Source: Acidobacteriota bacterium
GTDB taxonomy: Bacteria; Acidobacteriota; Terriglobia; Bryobacterales; Bryobacteraceae
Direction: 5' to 3'
Length of the DNA stretch: 64,000 nucleotides
Assembly: GCA_018268935.1 (NCBI GenBank)
Contig: JAFDVS010000114.1
Location: 1-64,000, forward strand
The notes beneath the pieces are model-generated. The model was not told the origin of the DNA. It ran no database searches and saw nothing but the letters and a program-made list of their open reading frames with translations. Each line of letters starts with the position of its first letter. Positions within the stretch are counted from its first letter, which is position 1. The translations under genes were made by a program, and so were the position numbers. Positions 15,797 to 24,816 of this stretch are shown here, piece by piece.

Positions 15797-18535
15797 CTAA
15801 CCCTGTTTTTTTCCAGCCGCATGAGTTGGCCAGATGGGTAGGCCGTATCCAATCAGGCAAAGCTGATCCAGAGCGAAAAGCACAACCGATTCAATACCCT
15901 CGCCCGCAGCAAACTCGGCCTCTTTCGTCCAGGCGTTCCGTGGATCGCCGATGCCGATGAGGTGGCTTCGTCTTTCCTTCGGGAATCCGCACTGGCGGGA
16001 AAAGCGAATCGAATCGAAACTCTGATCCAAGCTACGGCCAAGGGTGTAAATAAAGCTCTCAGTCTTCAGTGAATTCAGGTTGGCTGGTGTCCAGGATGAC
16101 GTTGGGAAGTTTATCGCTCGGTTGAATGCTCCCTCATTGACGTCGGTTGGGTAAAGAACCTCAAACTGAGTGGATGGGTACTCTGACCGCACGTGCGTGA
16201 TGATTTGGTTCGTGAATGTGCCGATCATCCCCGCAAGGAAAGACGCTTCCTCTGGGAATAGTTGTGGATCGATTTCACCATTGGCAATGGTGTGAATCGG
16301 AAAACCAAAAGTGTTCAGAAACTGTGTTTTGGTGTGATCATCGCCGAACGGGAGGCCGGAACCATCGTAAGGGTAATACCACCATTGCACCTCTCCAAAC
16401 TGCAAAGAGGGAGTCAAGCCACATCCGGACATGAGACTGGCCGCGTCGAGATAAACCTGGGACCAGAATGCAAAACTCTGTGGCGAGAAGTTGGTTTGGA
16501 TTGCTGGCGTATTAAGAATAACCGGGTTGCCGCTTGGGTACCGCTGTGCGATTCCTGCCGCCGGTGAGGGATCGCCATGTTGTAGTTCCAAGCTGAAAGC
16601 CAGCGTTGCGTCGATGCCGTAATTGGTTAGCGAGACGAGGAATGCTGCCGTCCAGTCGCGTGCTGCCCGGTTGAGCCGCGGAGTAGCGTTCAGGTCAGTC
16701 CGCCAATACCCGTCAAGTCCTCCGGAAAAATTCGAGCCCGATCTTGTAGCCTGGAACGGGCCCGACGCGGGGCTTGTTGACAGCGTCAGATCGTTGCCCT
16801 GTTCGCCCATTGCTTTTGAGTGAATCGTGAGCACAGCGCCCGCCGCGCTGGCCCAGATTGCTGTAGATCCCCTGTTGATGAGGAACTCAAAGGCTTTTGC
16901 TATTGTTGTCGCGGTGTCACCAATAAGGTTCTGGTGCTGGTATACCGTGGCCAGTTCAGGAGACTGTCCGGTATACCCAATACGAATCTCAGTCAACTCG
17001 CTGAATACCGGCATTCCGGTGAACGTTATTGTCGCCGATGCATATGAATGATTGGCCTTCTCAAGCTCGTAGAACCACAGCGCACCCACGTAATGATTCA
17101 CTCGGCCCCGGAACCCAAGTTGGTGAATGAACCACGCCGTACGTTCTGCTGGAATGGCGATGGAATGATCCGTGTCCCAGTCCGTCGCCAGCGCGAGTTG
17201 TGTTTCGCTGGGGAAGGTCGGTAGTTCGGTGGAAGGGATCAAGACATCCAGAAAATCGAGATAAAGGTACTGTCCGGCACTGCCGGTATGCATAACTGTG
17301 ACAAGGTGCGCACCTGCGCCAACCTCTCCGAGAGGCAGACGGCAAAGCCTGTCCTCACCGGGAATCTGGAGAGTATGGGTTACAGTCGGTTGTCCATCAA
17401 TCGAAACGGCGATGGTTGCTCCGTTAAACGCATACCTGGACCCCAGAAACAGCTGGTGGACCGCCCCCACCGTGTAGGAGAAGGATACCGCATCCCCGGG
17501 CGTGGAACTGTAATGGATGGTTCCGCCTGAGAAATTCCCCGCCCCAGTTTGCCATGTTCCTGAGTAAGTGACCATCGAGTGCCCGTCCTCTATGCGCAGC
17601 GATCCGTTACCCGAAACAGTGTGCCCCAGTTTCGTGCCCGTGACAAGCCAGTTAGTGATCGCAACCGAGAACTCCGAGCGTTGGTAGTAACCGCATTGCT
17701 GGTCGGCCGCATACGTCCATCGCAGTTTGCGAACCGCCGACATCGGCACAATCGAATTCGTCGTGTCCCGCAGATCCGCAAAGTTGAGAGATACTCGCCA
17801 CTTGGTTGGAGATTCACCTCCGGCGAACAAATCTGTCTCTGGTGCCCAAGCCTCCGTGCGGGCACCGGAGACATATCCGTACACCCCGATGCGATTTGCG
17901 TTCGCTCCCACTGTGCTTGTTGCTGCTGTTTGGCCCGCCCCGACGTAGGTCAGAAGGATTTGTACTCCAGTACTAGTCGCCTCAACCGTTGGAGACAAGG
18001 AGTCGACGATTTCAGTAAGTGCCAGAACGCAGCTCTGCAACGTATCTTCGGAAGTCACCTGGTAGTTGTACTGTTCATCACCCCAGGACACTCCAATGTA
18101 GTCCCCGGCGGTTACTGTACCCTGCAGCGTCAGCGATGCTTTCGCGCATACATAGTTGCCTTCAATCGGAACAGCATGATCTTTGAGCGGCACCTTGTAG
18201 ACCTGCTCAACCCCGGCGCTGGTTGCCCAGATGCGCAGGTGTGGCCAGTCGACAGTTGGATAAAACGCGGAGTCAATCGGGATACAATTCGTACGAACCT
18301 CGTCGTAGACCAGTTGCAAACCCGACAAATCCCCGTCCGGCAATGTGCGCAGCAACGGGTGATCAAACACATTGTCCCGATTCCACTCCACTACAGCCCA
18401 ATCAAACTGTTGACGCCAGGTACCTGAGACTTCAAATCCATTCTCTGTAGCATGGCTCATCGCTGCAATTGCGGAGGGTCTTTCGAAGTAGACCTCCAAG
18501 TCCCGATCCGGTCGAAGTTTGTTGTGTACTGGCAT
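15797..18535 (-). CDS. Tail protein with two phage-tail beta domains and a C-terminal TIM-barrel-like domain
   Basis: 912 residues, last gene of the particle cassette. Two copies of a short tail domain are visible, around residues 125-235 (LTLQGTVTAGDYIGVSWGDE ... VQILLTYVGAGQTA) and 485-600 (ATITFTGMPVFSELTEIRIG ... GNDLTLSTSPASGPF). Between them are carbohydrate-binding-like segments. The C-terminal ~300 residues look like a glycoside-hydrolase-type TIM barrel (FGEVQWWYYPYDG, FEVLYPTDVNEGAF, LFALDQLCLIGYGLP). In gene transfer agents the last large tail protein also carries a TIM-barrel module, so I infer a tail fibre or host-contact enzyme. Only 3 bases separate it from the hub gene. Confidence 0.65.
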   Translation of the reverse strand: MPVHNKLRPDRDLEVYFERPSAIAAMSHATENGFEVSGTWRQQFDWAVVEWNRDNVFDHPLLRTLPDGDLSGLQLVYDEVRTNCIPIDSAFYPTVDWPHLRIWATSAGVEQVYKVPLKDHAVPIEGNYVCAKASLTLQGTVTAGDYIGVSWGDEQYNYQVTSEDTLQSCVLALTEIVDSLSPTVEATSTGVQILLTYVGAGQTAATSTVGANANRIGVYGYVSGARTEAWAPETDLFAGGESPTKWRVSLNFADLRDTTNSIVPMSAVRKLRWTYAADQQCGYYQRSEFSVAITNWLVTGTKLGHTVSGNGSLRIEDGHSMVTYSGTWQTGAGNFSGGTIHYSSTPGDAVSFSYTVGAVHQLFLGSRYAFNGATIAVSIDGQPTVTHTLQIPGEDRLCRLPLGEVGAGAHLVTVMHTGSAGQYLYLDFLDVLIPSTELPTFPSETQLALATDWDTDHSIAIPAERTAWFIHQLGFRGRVNHYVGALWFYELEKANHSYASATITFTGMPVFSELTEIRIGYTGQSPELATVYQHQNLIGDTATTIAKAFEFLINRGSTAIWASAAGAVLTIHSKAMGEQGNDLTLSTSPASGPFQATRSGSNFSGGLDGYWRTDLNATPRLNRAARDWTAAFLVSLTNYGIDATLAFSLELQHGDPSPAAGIAQRYPSGNPVILNTPAIQTNFSPQSFAFWSQVYLDAASLMSGCGLTPSLQFGEVQWWYYPYDGSGLPFGDDHTKTQFLNTFGFPIHTIANGEIDPQLFPEEASFLAGMIGTFTNQIITHVRSEYPSTQFEVLYPTDVNEGAFNRAINFPTSSWTPANLNSLKTESFIYTLGRSLDQSFDSIRFSRQCGFPKERRSHLIGIGDPRNAWTKEAEFAAGEGIESVVLFALDQLCLIGYGLPIWPTHAAGKKQG

Positions 18536-18538
18536 GCT

Positions 18539-21500
18539 TCACACTCGCAAAATCACGGTAAGGTCACGCCCCGGAGTGTCCAGACCGCCGGCCGGCACCC
18601 CGGTAACGTCCAGCGTCAAAATGGACTGGCTACCGAGTGGTGCCAAATCAGCACCGCTGATCACATTAGAAGTAGTCGCACCGGCGGGAATGGTTAACGC
18701 CGCGTAATTTGAACCATTTTGCCGTATCAGAAGGTTCACGGGTTCACTTGCGGGTGCCTCTGAGACAACCGCGTAGACATCGCGAACGGCCCGGCTTTCC
18801 TCGATGATGAGTGGCGGTGCCGCCGCCGTCTGCAATGCGAGGTAGCCGGGAACAGTAATGGAATACTGCCCACCGGAATAGATACGAAGCCCACCGTCTG
18901 TCGACGAGGTGAATGCCTGTTGACGAACAGGGCTTGTGCCTCTCATGTTATCCACACTCAGTTCTGCGGCTACAATCCTCGCGTTAGGAAGGTGGATGGA
19001 ATAATGAAAGGTGCCGCTTGCCGGACTGCCGAAGAAGTTCTTCGGAAAGGGTACAACCGATGTGTGCCTTGCCAGAGGAAAGATACGGCTGTTCAGCAAA
19101 TGAACTGCTGGTGTAGTGCCAAACGCACCTCTTTGGATCGAAAGTCTCCCAGTCGAGTTCTGCACCTCCGTGACCATCATCACTTCCGCGCCTACCTGAA
19201 CGAGTGCTCCTACGGATACGGCCAGAGGGGGAGAGCATTCCACGAATGTGTCACTCGCCGAAACCTCTGCTGCCACGAGATAGGGGCATGGGTTCCCAAG
19301 TTCATTCCAGTAGTGCAGCATGAGTTCACCCGATGTGATGGACCTTGTGTTCTCGAGCGTGGAAAAGCCCACACCGAGGAGATCGACCGAGCCCCTCCCG
19401 CTGTAGGTCAAACCGAAATAGGGCATCGGTGGTGGCGCAATATCTGGAGATTGCCCTGCAGAGCCCTCCACCGACCACCGGCCAAGTGGGGAAAGCCCTG
19501 TTGAACTCTCGATGCCTGCGGCTGATGCTGCTCGTCCGACAATCTGAATGCTGGCGCCTGGCCGGCTGGGAACTTCGAATTCAACAATCCCAGTTGAGGA
19601 TGAAGCTCCCAGTTGCCATGACGGCTCGGCAACCGAGAAGATACTCGATTCATCCGGAGCGATAAGAAACCGGGTGCTGGTTGTTACGACATTGGATGTG
19701 TTCGATAGTATTTCCCGCTCCTGGCCAAGTCCTCGTCCCGCGACAATACGTACGACCTTCCCCCTGCACTCTCCTTCGTTCAACGACAACGACGCGCTCC
19801 CGATCGTATTGCTTGTGAAGATGGTTGCTTGAGTTGGTGGTAGCCACTCCAAGCGCCAATAGAAGTTCGCATGATCGAATAAGTCGTCTGGAGGCAGCAT
19901 CGGTTGGTACGCCAGCCCGGAGTCTTCGAAGGTGGTCGACTTCGGTAAATCAGACGCAATGCGAAGCAGTTGATGTGGGCTCGCTCCCCGATACACATGG
20001 AAAGCTACGATACTTGAGGGGAATAGCAATTCGGTCAGTACAACTCTATTGGTGGTGCTTCCTTCCGGGAGTTTGGCCCTTACGATCTGCGATAGGCCCG
20101 TTTCCGTGCCCAGTTCGTTTACGCCCGAGACTGCGTAGTACAGGTCCCGACCGCTAGTCAGCGTCCCGCCCGTCGCGAAAACACCGGGCACAATGCCCAA
20201 TCTGGGTGCCTGCAGTGTTGCCGCGCTACCTCTGGGTGGTCGTAGATAACCCACGCTCAGCAGTGTTGATTCAGTCCCGTCTATGCCAATGGAATGTGAC
20301 TCCACAATCTCGAAGGTTGTTTCCCCAGATGCACTGACCTGCGATCCGAGGATGGGTCTGGGCCCTGCCTGGCTACTGATCGCCCCGCTTGTCCCTAACG
20401 ACAACCTGCTATCGCTTTCCCCGTACCACGTATCGCTATGTAGCTGGGCAGTGATGTGAATCAGCGCACCGTTGAGCCCAGGAGCGATCCGAATGATTCT
20501 AAAAGTCGTTCTGTCAAAACCGTTGTGCGGATAGGTAATCGTGATGAGGTCTCCAGGAGATAAGCCGATTCCCTTGACGGATGTGTCGAACTCTACGAAA
20601 ACGTTTCCGAGAGTTGACTTGCGGATGAACCTCGACAAAGCGCGATAGGCTTGATTGAAGTTCGGGATCCCGAGAGCCTTAGACTTCACCGGAATCTCCT
20701 GTCCAATAGTGAGGATGTCTTCGGTGTCCCCAAGAGTCAGGCTGTCCCGTTGATATTGGTTGAATTCGTCGGAAAACTCGACGCTCGCCTTGTTTGGCGT
20801 ATCCGCCGCGCTCCGTGACCATATTCTGAGAGACGATGCCCCATTGTCTTTTCTCGCTATTCCGGAGAAGCCATACGTTCCATCGCCAAACTCATACGCA
20901 GGCCACCCTCCCGCCAGAGGCTCGGGGCTATTGCTCCCCTCTGGCATAGTGGGCGACTGAACACTGAGTGTGTGCTCGCATGCTAGGGACAACTGCCCGT
21001 CTCGCTCATACCGAACATACAACCCCGTGGCCAAGTGAATTCCCCGCAGGACTTCTGATACGCTGCGTTGCTTCTCCAGGGCCAGATTGCATCTGTACCG
21101 CGGGATGTTCACCACTTCACCTGTTGGCGTCGACGTTTCAATAAGTGCATCGCAAAAAGCAGCCATTCTCGAAAAGCTGGCAATGTTGAGATCACTTGTC
21201 TGCCAACCTATCCTCTGCAAAATGTCCAGCACTATCCATGCGGGATTCTTGGTGAAGGCGCTTCCCAGCGAGGTCCCATCAACATCGAATCGATGGAGAA
21301 GGAGGCCATCCACAAGGACTTCGATTTTTGGCAGTGCGCCACTGGCCTGGATCGATGATGGCAACGCAATATGAAGGTAAGCAGTGGAGCCGTAGGGACC
21401 CGTGGGTTGCTTGTCACTTGGCTCATGTAGATCGGAATCAAACGAGCCAGTTCTCTCACCAAGGCTCACTACTCGATACCAGCCGGTTGATTCGGCTTTG

Positions 21501-22429
21501 AGGCCGAGATGAAATTCCGGAATCTCAAAACGATTCGCCAATACCTTGACTGGGCCCTGGATGGGGCCTTGCCCGAGCAATACTTGGTAGTGGTTCAGCG
21601 CATCATCATGTTTCGCAAGCACGATTGGCGGTTCTATCCAGGAAGTCCCATATAAGATCGGTAGGTAGCTTCCACCGGTAGCAAGGTTGCCGCCGGCTTC
21701 ACCCAGTTGGGCCTCTAATGCTTCACACCCGGCGAACCTCGCCGTTGAGCGGCCCAGGTCGTCGACCATGAACATTCCTCTCTGTTCGCAGGCTTCGCGT
21801 GTGCCGTCACAGGCTTGGTATGGTCCGAGGGGCCCCGTGTTTCCTCTTCCTCCACTGATGTCAGGCGAGTAGCCGCAAGCAAACAGTGGAGAGTGGAGAC
21901 CTCGATCCCCTCCATCCACTGCCACCTGACGCTGTGCCTCTGTGACAGGGAATTGCCAAGGGCAGCGCGCCTGAATCTTCACGTTGGGGAGTGTCACCCG
22001 TTGGATGATCTGTCGATTGTGAAAAGCAACTCGAATCGTCGATTCCGTTGCCTCGTCGAGCCCACTGCACATGCCGCGAAACAAGACGCGAGAGTCCGAA
22101 GCCGGCTGACCATCCACCAGGTCAAAGAACGCAAATCGTACTGTCAGGTCCCCTCCCTTCCACGCCGAGGCTGCTTCGAGAGGAGAGAACAGACCATCAG
22201 CATTTGCCAAAGTGAGGTGGATTCTCCCGCCGGCTTCCGAGATCCCGTCCGCCGCGAAGCGCATATCAAACGCGTCATGCTGCAGAACTCTTGCCGTGTA
22301 CAAGATTCCGTCGTAAGCCACTGCGTGCGTGCTCCAGCGGAACGATGTCCCATTTCGAGTTCGAAAATCGAACAAGAGAACGGGCGTATCCAGTATTTTT
22401 GATTCCTTGATTTGATATAGAGAGTTCAT
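18539..22429 (-). CDS. Large tail hub / baseplate protein (GTA gp13/gp15-like)
   Basis: 1296 residues. The first ~270 resemble a baseplate hub of the DUF2163/phage BR0599 kind: RIHLTLANADGLFSPLEA, then a cysteine-containing segment (ARCPWQF; SPLFACGYS; YQACDGTREACEQRGMF) where GTA hub proteins hold a metal cluster. The middle has a tail-lysozyme-like hub fold, and around residues 745-830 a fibronectin-III-like unit (DLYYAVSGVNELGTETGLS; IVAFHVYRGA). The gene overlaps its upstream neighbour by ATGA. Probably the central tail tip through which cell contact is made. Homology is judged by pattern and order, so the domain calls are tentative. Confidence 0.65.
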   Translation of the reverse strand: MNSLYQIKESKILDTPVLLFDFRTRNGTSFRWSTHAVAYDGILYTARVLQHDAFDMRFAADGISEAGGRIHLTLANADGLFSPLEAASAWKGGDLTVRFAFFDLVDGQPASDSRVLFRGMCSGLDEATESTIRVAFHNRQIIQRVTLPNVKIQARCPWQFPVTEAQRQVAVDGGDRGLHSPLFACGYSPDISGGRGNTGPLGPYQACDGTREACEQRGMFMVDDLGRSTARFAGCEALEAQLGEAGGNLATGGSYLPILYGTSWIEPPIVLAKHDDALNHYQVLLGQGPIQGPVKVLANRFEIPEFHLGLKAESTGWYRVVSLGERTGSFDSDLHEPSDKQPTGPYGSTAYLHIALPSSIQASGALPKIEVLVDGLLLHRFDVDGTSLGSAFTKNPAWIVLDILQRIGWQTSDLNIASFSRMAAFCDALIETSTPTGEVVNIPRYRCNLALEKQRSVSEVLRGIHLATGLYVRYERDGQLSLACEHTLSVQSPTMPEGSNSPEPLAGGWPAYEFGDGTYGFSGIARKDNGASSLRIWSRSAADTPNKASVEFSDEFNQYQRDSLTLGDTEDILTIGQEIPVKSKALGIPNFNQAYRALSRFIRKSTLGNVFVEFDTSVKGIGLSPGDLITITYPHNGFDRTTFRIIRIAPGLNGALIHITAQLHSDTWYGESDSRLSLGTSGAISSQAGPRPILGSQVSASGETTFEIVESHSIGIDGTESTLLSVGYLRPPRGSAATLQAPRLGIVPGVFATGGTLTSGRDLYYAVSGVNELGTETGLSQIVRAKLPEGSTTNRVVLTELLFPSSIVAFHVYRGASPHQLLRIASDLPKSTTFEDSGLAYQPMLPPDDLFDHANFYWRLEWLPPTQATIFTSNTIGSASLSLNEGECRGKVVRIVAGRGLGQEREILSNTSNVVTTSTRFLIAPDESSIFSVAEPSWQLGASSSTGIVEFEVPSRPGASIQIVGRAASAAGIESSTGLSPLGRWSVEGSAGQSPDIAPPPMPYFGLTYSGRGSVDLLGVGFSTLENTRSITSGELMLHYWNELGNPCPYLVAAEVSASDTFVECSPPLAVSVGALVQVGAEVMMVTEVQNSTGRLSIQRGAFGTTPAVHLLNSRIFPLARHTSVVPFPKNFFGSPASGTFHYSIHLPNARIVAAELSVDNMRGTSPVRQQAFTSSTDGGLRIYSGGQYSITVPGYLALQTAAAPPLIIEESRAVRDVYAVVSEAPASEPVNLLIRQNGSNYAALTIPAGATTSNVISGADLAPLGSQSILTLDVTGVPAGGLDTPGRDLTVILRV

Positions 22430-23223
22430 GGCAGTATGGGAGCCTGGACTGATATTCGCGTCGAGTGATGCTGTATCCCGGATGTGATCCAGCGGAGTTC
22501 ATCTTCCCTGAATCGTGCATTCGAGTGAATTCCGCACTCTCCTTCTGTTCGCTTGTATTCCGAAGTCGCTTCGAACTCCTCTAGCTGGAAACCAAATGCA
22601 TAAATCTCCGTGTGGGCCGGCAGGCGAAGCCCAGCTAGCAATTCCGTCTCGCCACTCTGATGACGAACGACGATGCTGTGGCGCTTCCATTCCGTTGTCA
22701 CAGGCAGGCTGATGCCGCCTGTGCTACTCGATGGGTGCGCAACTAGCTCAACAATCGACTCCGTATCCGCGCGAAGCCAGCAGGAGGCGCAATATGGGTA
22801 CCACGCGGGAATTGTCAACCTCTGGGCGACCGACCTTGAACCGCCGGTCGCGTTGGAAATGCGGCTGGCACGTGATGTTGCCCACAGGTCTGCTTGGCCG
22901 TTTGCTATTACAAGCGCCGGTTCTTTTTCCCACGCTGTGTGGTCAAATGATTCGCTTCGGCGAACCAGGTTTTGAAATGGGTCAAGAAAGACGAAGGGAC
23001 GAAGCGTGCCGCGGCAATCCTCAAAGAATGTTGTGAGGGAATCGCGTTGCTCACTGGTGATACTATCGAAAGCTAAATCCCACCTGACGAACCCGAGGCC
23101 ACCATCCACGCGCCTGTACATTGCGCCACCAGGAGTAATGTTTTCAATCACTCTCTGCTGGACGTTGCGGGTGACAGGGTACTGGAGCACACCGCCAGGG
23201 AGTATTTGCGGAAAGAACTGCAT
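22426..23223 (-). CDS. Distal tail protein (DUF2460-like) with inserted glycan-binding-like domain
   Basis: 265 residues from the ATG at 23223, which has GAGGG 8 bases upstream; a GTG 9 bases earlier lacks spacing for it. The start (MQFFPQILPGGVLQYPVTRN) and LGFVRWDLAFDSITSEQRD followed by FEDCRGTLRPFVFLDPF match the DUF2460 distal-tail family (GTA gp12 type). Residues ~90-215 look like an inserted jelly-roll domain (FDHTAWEKEPALV ... FGFQLEEFEATSEY), common in glycan-binding tail proteins. One base separates it from the upstream gene and ATGA joins it to the hub. Confidence 0.65.
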   Translation of the reverse strand: MQFFPQILPGGVLQYPVTRNVQQRVIENITPGGAMYRRVDGGLGFVRWDLAFDSITSEQRDSLTTFFEDCRGTLRPFVFLDPFQNLVRRSESFDHTAWEKEPALVIANGQADLWATSRASRISNATGGSRSVAQRLTIPAWYPYCASCWLRADTESIVELVAHPSSSTGGISLPVTTEWKRHSIVVRHQSGETELLAGLRLPAHTEIYAFGFQLEEFEATSEYKRTEGECGIHSNARFREDELRWITSGIQHHSTRISVQAPILP

Positions 23224-23224
23224 G

Positions 23225-23584
23225 TTAGGCACCCTCTTTTCGAATCTCCAGCATTACTCGGGAGTTATCCACGCCAACCTGATCAACGGAAGTTCGCTTG
23301 TCCTCAATGAGGCTGTTGGAATGAGATACCCCAGTCACAGCATCTACGAACACAAACGAGGATTGCGCGCGGATCTCCTGATCCAGGAATATCTGCCATT
23401 GCGCATACTCCCGCTCGCTCAAACCTCCGAAGGTGAGTTCCCAGGACCGCGACGCATCCCTGCGAATTGGATAGCTCTGCTCCTCACCGCCCACAAAACT
23501 AATCGAGACATTGTGGAATCTCGCCTTGGAGACGAGCGGGTATCTTGCAGCGCTGCCGGTCTGGCTGATTGGAACAACTGGCAT
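23225..23584 (-). CDS. Second small distal-tail-like protein
   Basis: 119 residues starting MPVVPISQTGSAARYPLV. The ATG at 23584 has AGGGGAG 7 bases upstream; a TTG-type start 24 bases earlier would overlap the tape-measure stop. The core SWELTFGGLSEREYAQWQIF followed by SSFVFVDAVTG has the same layout as the distal-tail domain of the next gene, so it may be a duplicated half. Role inferred from position between tape measure and hub. Family not otherwise recognised. Confidence 0.6.
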   Translation of the reverse strand: MPVVPISQTGSAARYPLVSKARFHNVSISFVGGEEQSYPIRRDASRSWELTFGGLSEREYAQWQIFLDQEIRAQSSFVFVDAVTGVSHSNSLIEDKRTSVDQVGVDNSRVMLEIRKEGA

Positions 23585-23598
23585 TGGATTACTCCCCT

Positions 23599-24126
23599 CT
23601 ATCGCCAAACGTCATCGAAGGGCTGATAAGTAAGCATCGCCTGTCGGACGGCGCTTGCGATGTCATCACTGCGGTCTAGAATCGATCTGCTGTCCATAGC
23701 ATTGACATTGATCACTACTGTTGGGCTCAGTGGACGTCTGGCGCCATCCATTTGGCCGCCCCAACTCCCCTCGCCATCCGCCGCGGGGATTGCTCCAAGG
23801 CTCGTATCTAACCGGATTGAACCCGGAAGGTTGTAGCGAACTGCTGGAGTCGTCGCTGGGGTGCTTTCCCCTCCAAGCAAGGTTCGAAGTAGACCGCCGG
23901 CCAATGGGAATGCGTCCAGGAATTCAGGAATGATCCGATCGCCAATCAGACCTGCTACCGAGGCCTCTTTCGAAATACTATTGGTGCGGGATCCTTGCCC
24001 GCCGCCTTGTCCAAACGCGGACAATAGGGCGGCGAGAACCCCTGGGCCAGATCCTGTTTCGAATAGCCCGGCCAGTCCATCATTAGCGAGAGATCGCCAC
24101 AGATCCTCCACTGTCTGGTTGCTCAT
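23599..24126 (-). CDS. Very short tail tape-measure protein
   Basis: 175 residues. A Gly/Leu-rich helical N-terminus (GPGVLAALLSAFGQGGGQG; AFPLAGGLLRTLLGG) is followed by a C-terminus (SPTVVINVNAMDSRSILDRS, then IASAVRQAML) of the form seen at the end of lambda-type tape measures. Its place directly after the frameshifted chaperone pair is the tape-measure position in nearly all long-tailed phages. Taking the usual 1.5 angstroms per residue, the tail would be about 26 nm, shorter than typical siphophage tails. Its ATG overlaps the chaperone stop (ATGA). Confidence 0.65.
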   Translation of the reverse strand: MSNQTVEDLWRSLANDGLAGLFETGSGPGVLAALLSAFGQGGGQGSRTNSISKEASVAGLIGDRIIPEFLDAFPLAGGLLRTLLGGESTPATTPAVRYNLPGSIRLDTSLGAIPAADGEGSWGGQMDGARRPLSPTVVINVNAMDSRSILDRSDDIASAVRQAMLTYQPFDDVWR

Positions 24127-24449
24127 CCTATTGATTCCTTTCGAATTTCGTTGTGAAGCGTAACGAATGCGTCGATAGTGCGTGCATCCAGGTCAAGCCA
24201 GTTTGACGGAAACCCGGTAACAAGCGTAGTTTCAAAAAACTGCACCAGCGCTTGTGATTCCCCGCTGATGATCGAGCGCGGGCACGCCATGCTAACCGTC
24301 GACTTTCTTGCCCACACAGGCGTGGACTCCAGCCCGGATTGAAGTCCCAGGAGAGCGCAACGTCGCTGTTTCTCCAGACCTTGGTTTCTGCACGGCTCGC
24401 ACTCCCACCCGGTCTGGTTGCTCAATCGAAAGTGGAAGGCGATCTTCAG
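24123..24449 (-). CDS. Tail chaperone C-terminal extension, read by -1 frameshift
   Basis: This frame has no good start: the first possible codon after the preceding stop is a TTG at 24425 with no Shine-Dalgarno. It continues in the -1 frame from the slippery site at 24449-24455, adding 108 residues to the 121-residue upstream protein (229 in total), as lambda gpG/gpGT does. The extension holds the cysteine motif ECEPCRNQGLEKQRRC near its start, possibly metal-binding. It ends at the tape-measure start (ATGA). In lambda the T part recruits tail-tube subunits to the tape measure. Confidence 0.75.
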   Translation of the reverse strand: MKIAFHFRLSNQTGWECEPCRNQGLEKQRRCALLGLQSGLESTPVWARKSTVSMACPRSIISGESQALVQFFETTLVTGFPSNWLDLDARTIDAFVTLHNEIRKESIG

Positions 24450-24811
24450 TTTTTTATTTCGGCGTCGCTCAGCGAGAGCTGTCTTTGTAATTGATGCAGG
24501 ATCTCCAGCGCTAATTCCTCTGGTCCCTCATCGATTAAAGTCTGCTTCTTGGCCGGCACCCCATCGATCATCAACCCGGATACTTCCAGAAGGCCCCAAT
24601 TCAGTACAAGATCGGCTACCGCTCGGCGCAGGAGCGCAGCCTCTGCCTGTTCCGCTTCGGTCGGTGACGCGGAAAGGGCCCTGATCTTTGCAGCCATGGG
24701 CGCAATCTCCCGGGTCAACTCCGACCGCTTGGAAAAGGAGATTCGTCGGAGTGTGACACTAACCCCAGGGTACGCCTTTGACTCATACTGCCAAGTGCTT
24801 TCGTAGTTCAT
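24446..24811 (-). CDS. Tail assembly chaperone, zero-frame product
   Basis: 121 residues, largely alpha-helical, soluble, starting MNYESTWQYESKAYPGVSV. Located between the major tail protein and the tape measure, the usual place of lambda gpG-like tail chaperones. The reading frame ends ATA AAA AAC TGA, placing a perfect in-phase A AAA AAC heptamer right before the stop. Sequence similarity to known chaperones is not obvious; the call rests on position, size and the frameshift site. Confidence 0.72.
   Translation of the reverse strand: MNYESTWQYESKAYPGVSVTLRRISFSKRSELTREIAPMAAKIRALSASPTEAEQAEAALLRRAVADLVLNWGLLEVSGLMIDGVPAKKQTLIDEGPEELALEILHQLQRQLSLSDAEIKN
24449..24455 (-). promoter_or_regulatory. 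Programmed -1 frameshift slippery site A AAA AAC
   Basis: On the minus strand the zero-frame codons are ATA AAA AAC TGA, so the heptamer A AAA AAC is in the right phase for tandem slippage of the P- and A-site tRNAs. The -1 frame then reads CTG AAG ATC and stays open for 108 codons to the tape-measure start. This is the classic slippery sequence and the classic place for it. A downstream stimulatory structure was not folded. Confidence 0.85.
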
Positions 24812-24816
24812 AGAGT

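Noticed and set aside
15797..15815. Another A-rich slippery-looking run at the end of the TIM-barrel tail gene
   Set aside because: The run reads GGA AAA AAA CAG, so A AAA AAC is out of phase with the zero frame, and the frame ends within a few codons anyway.
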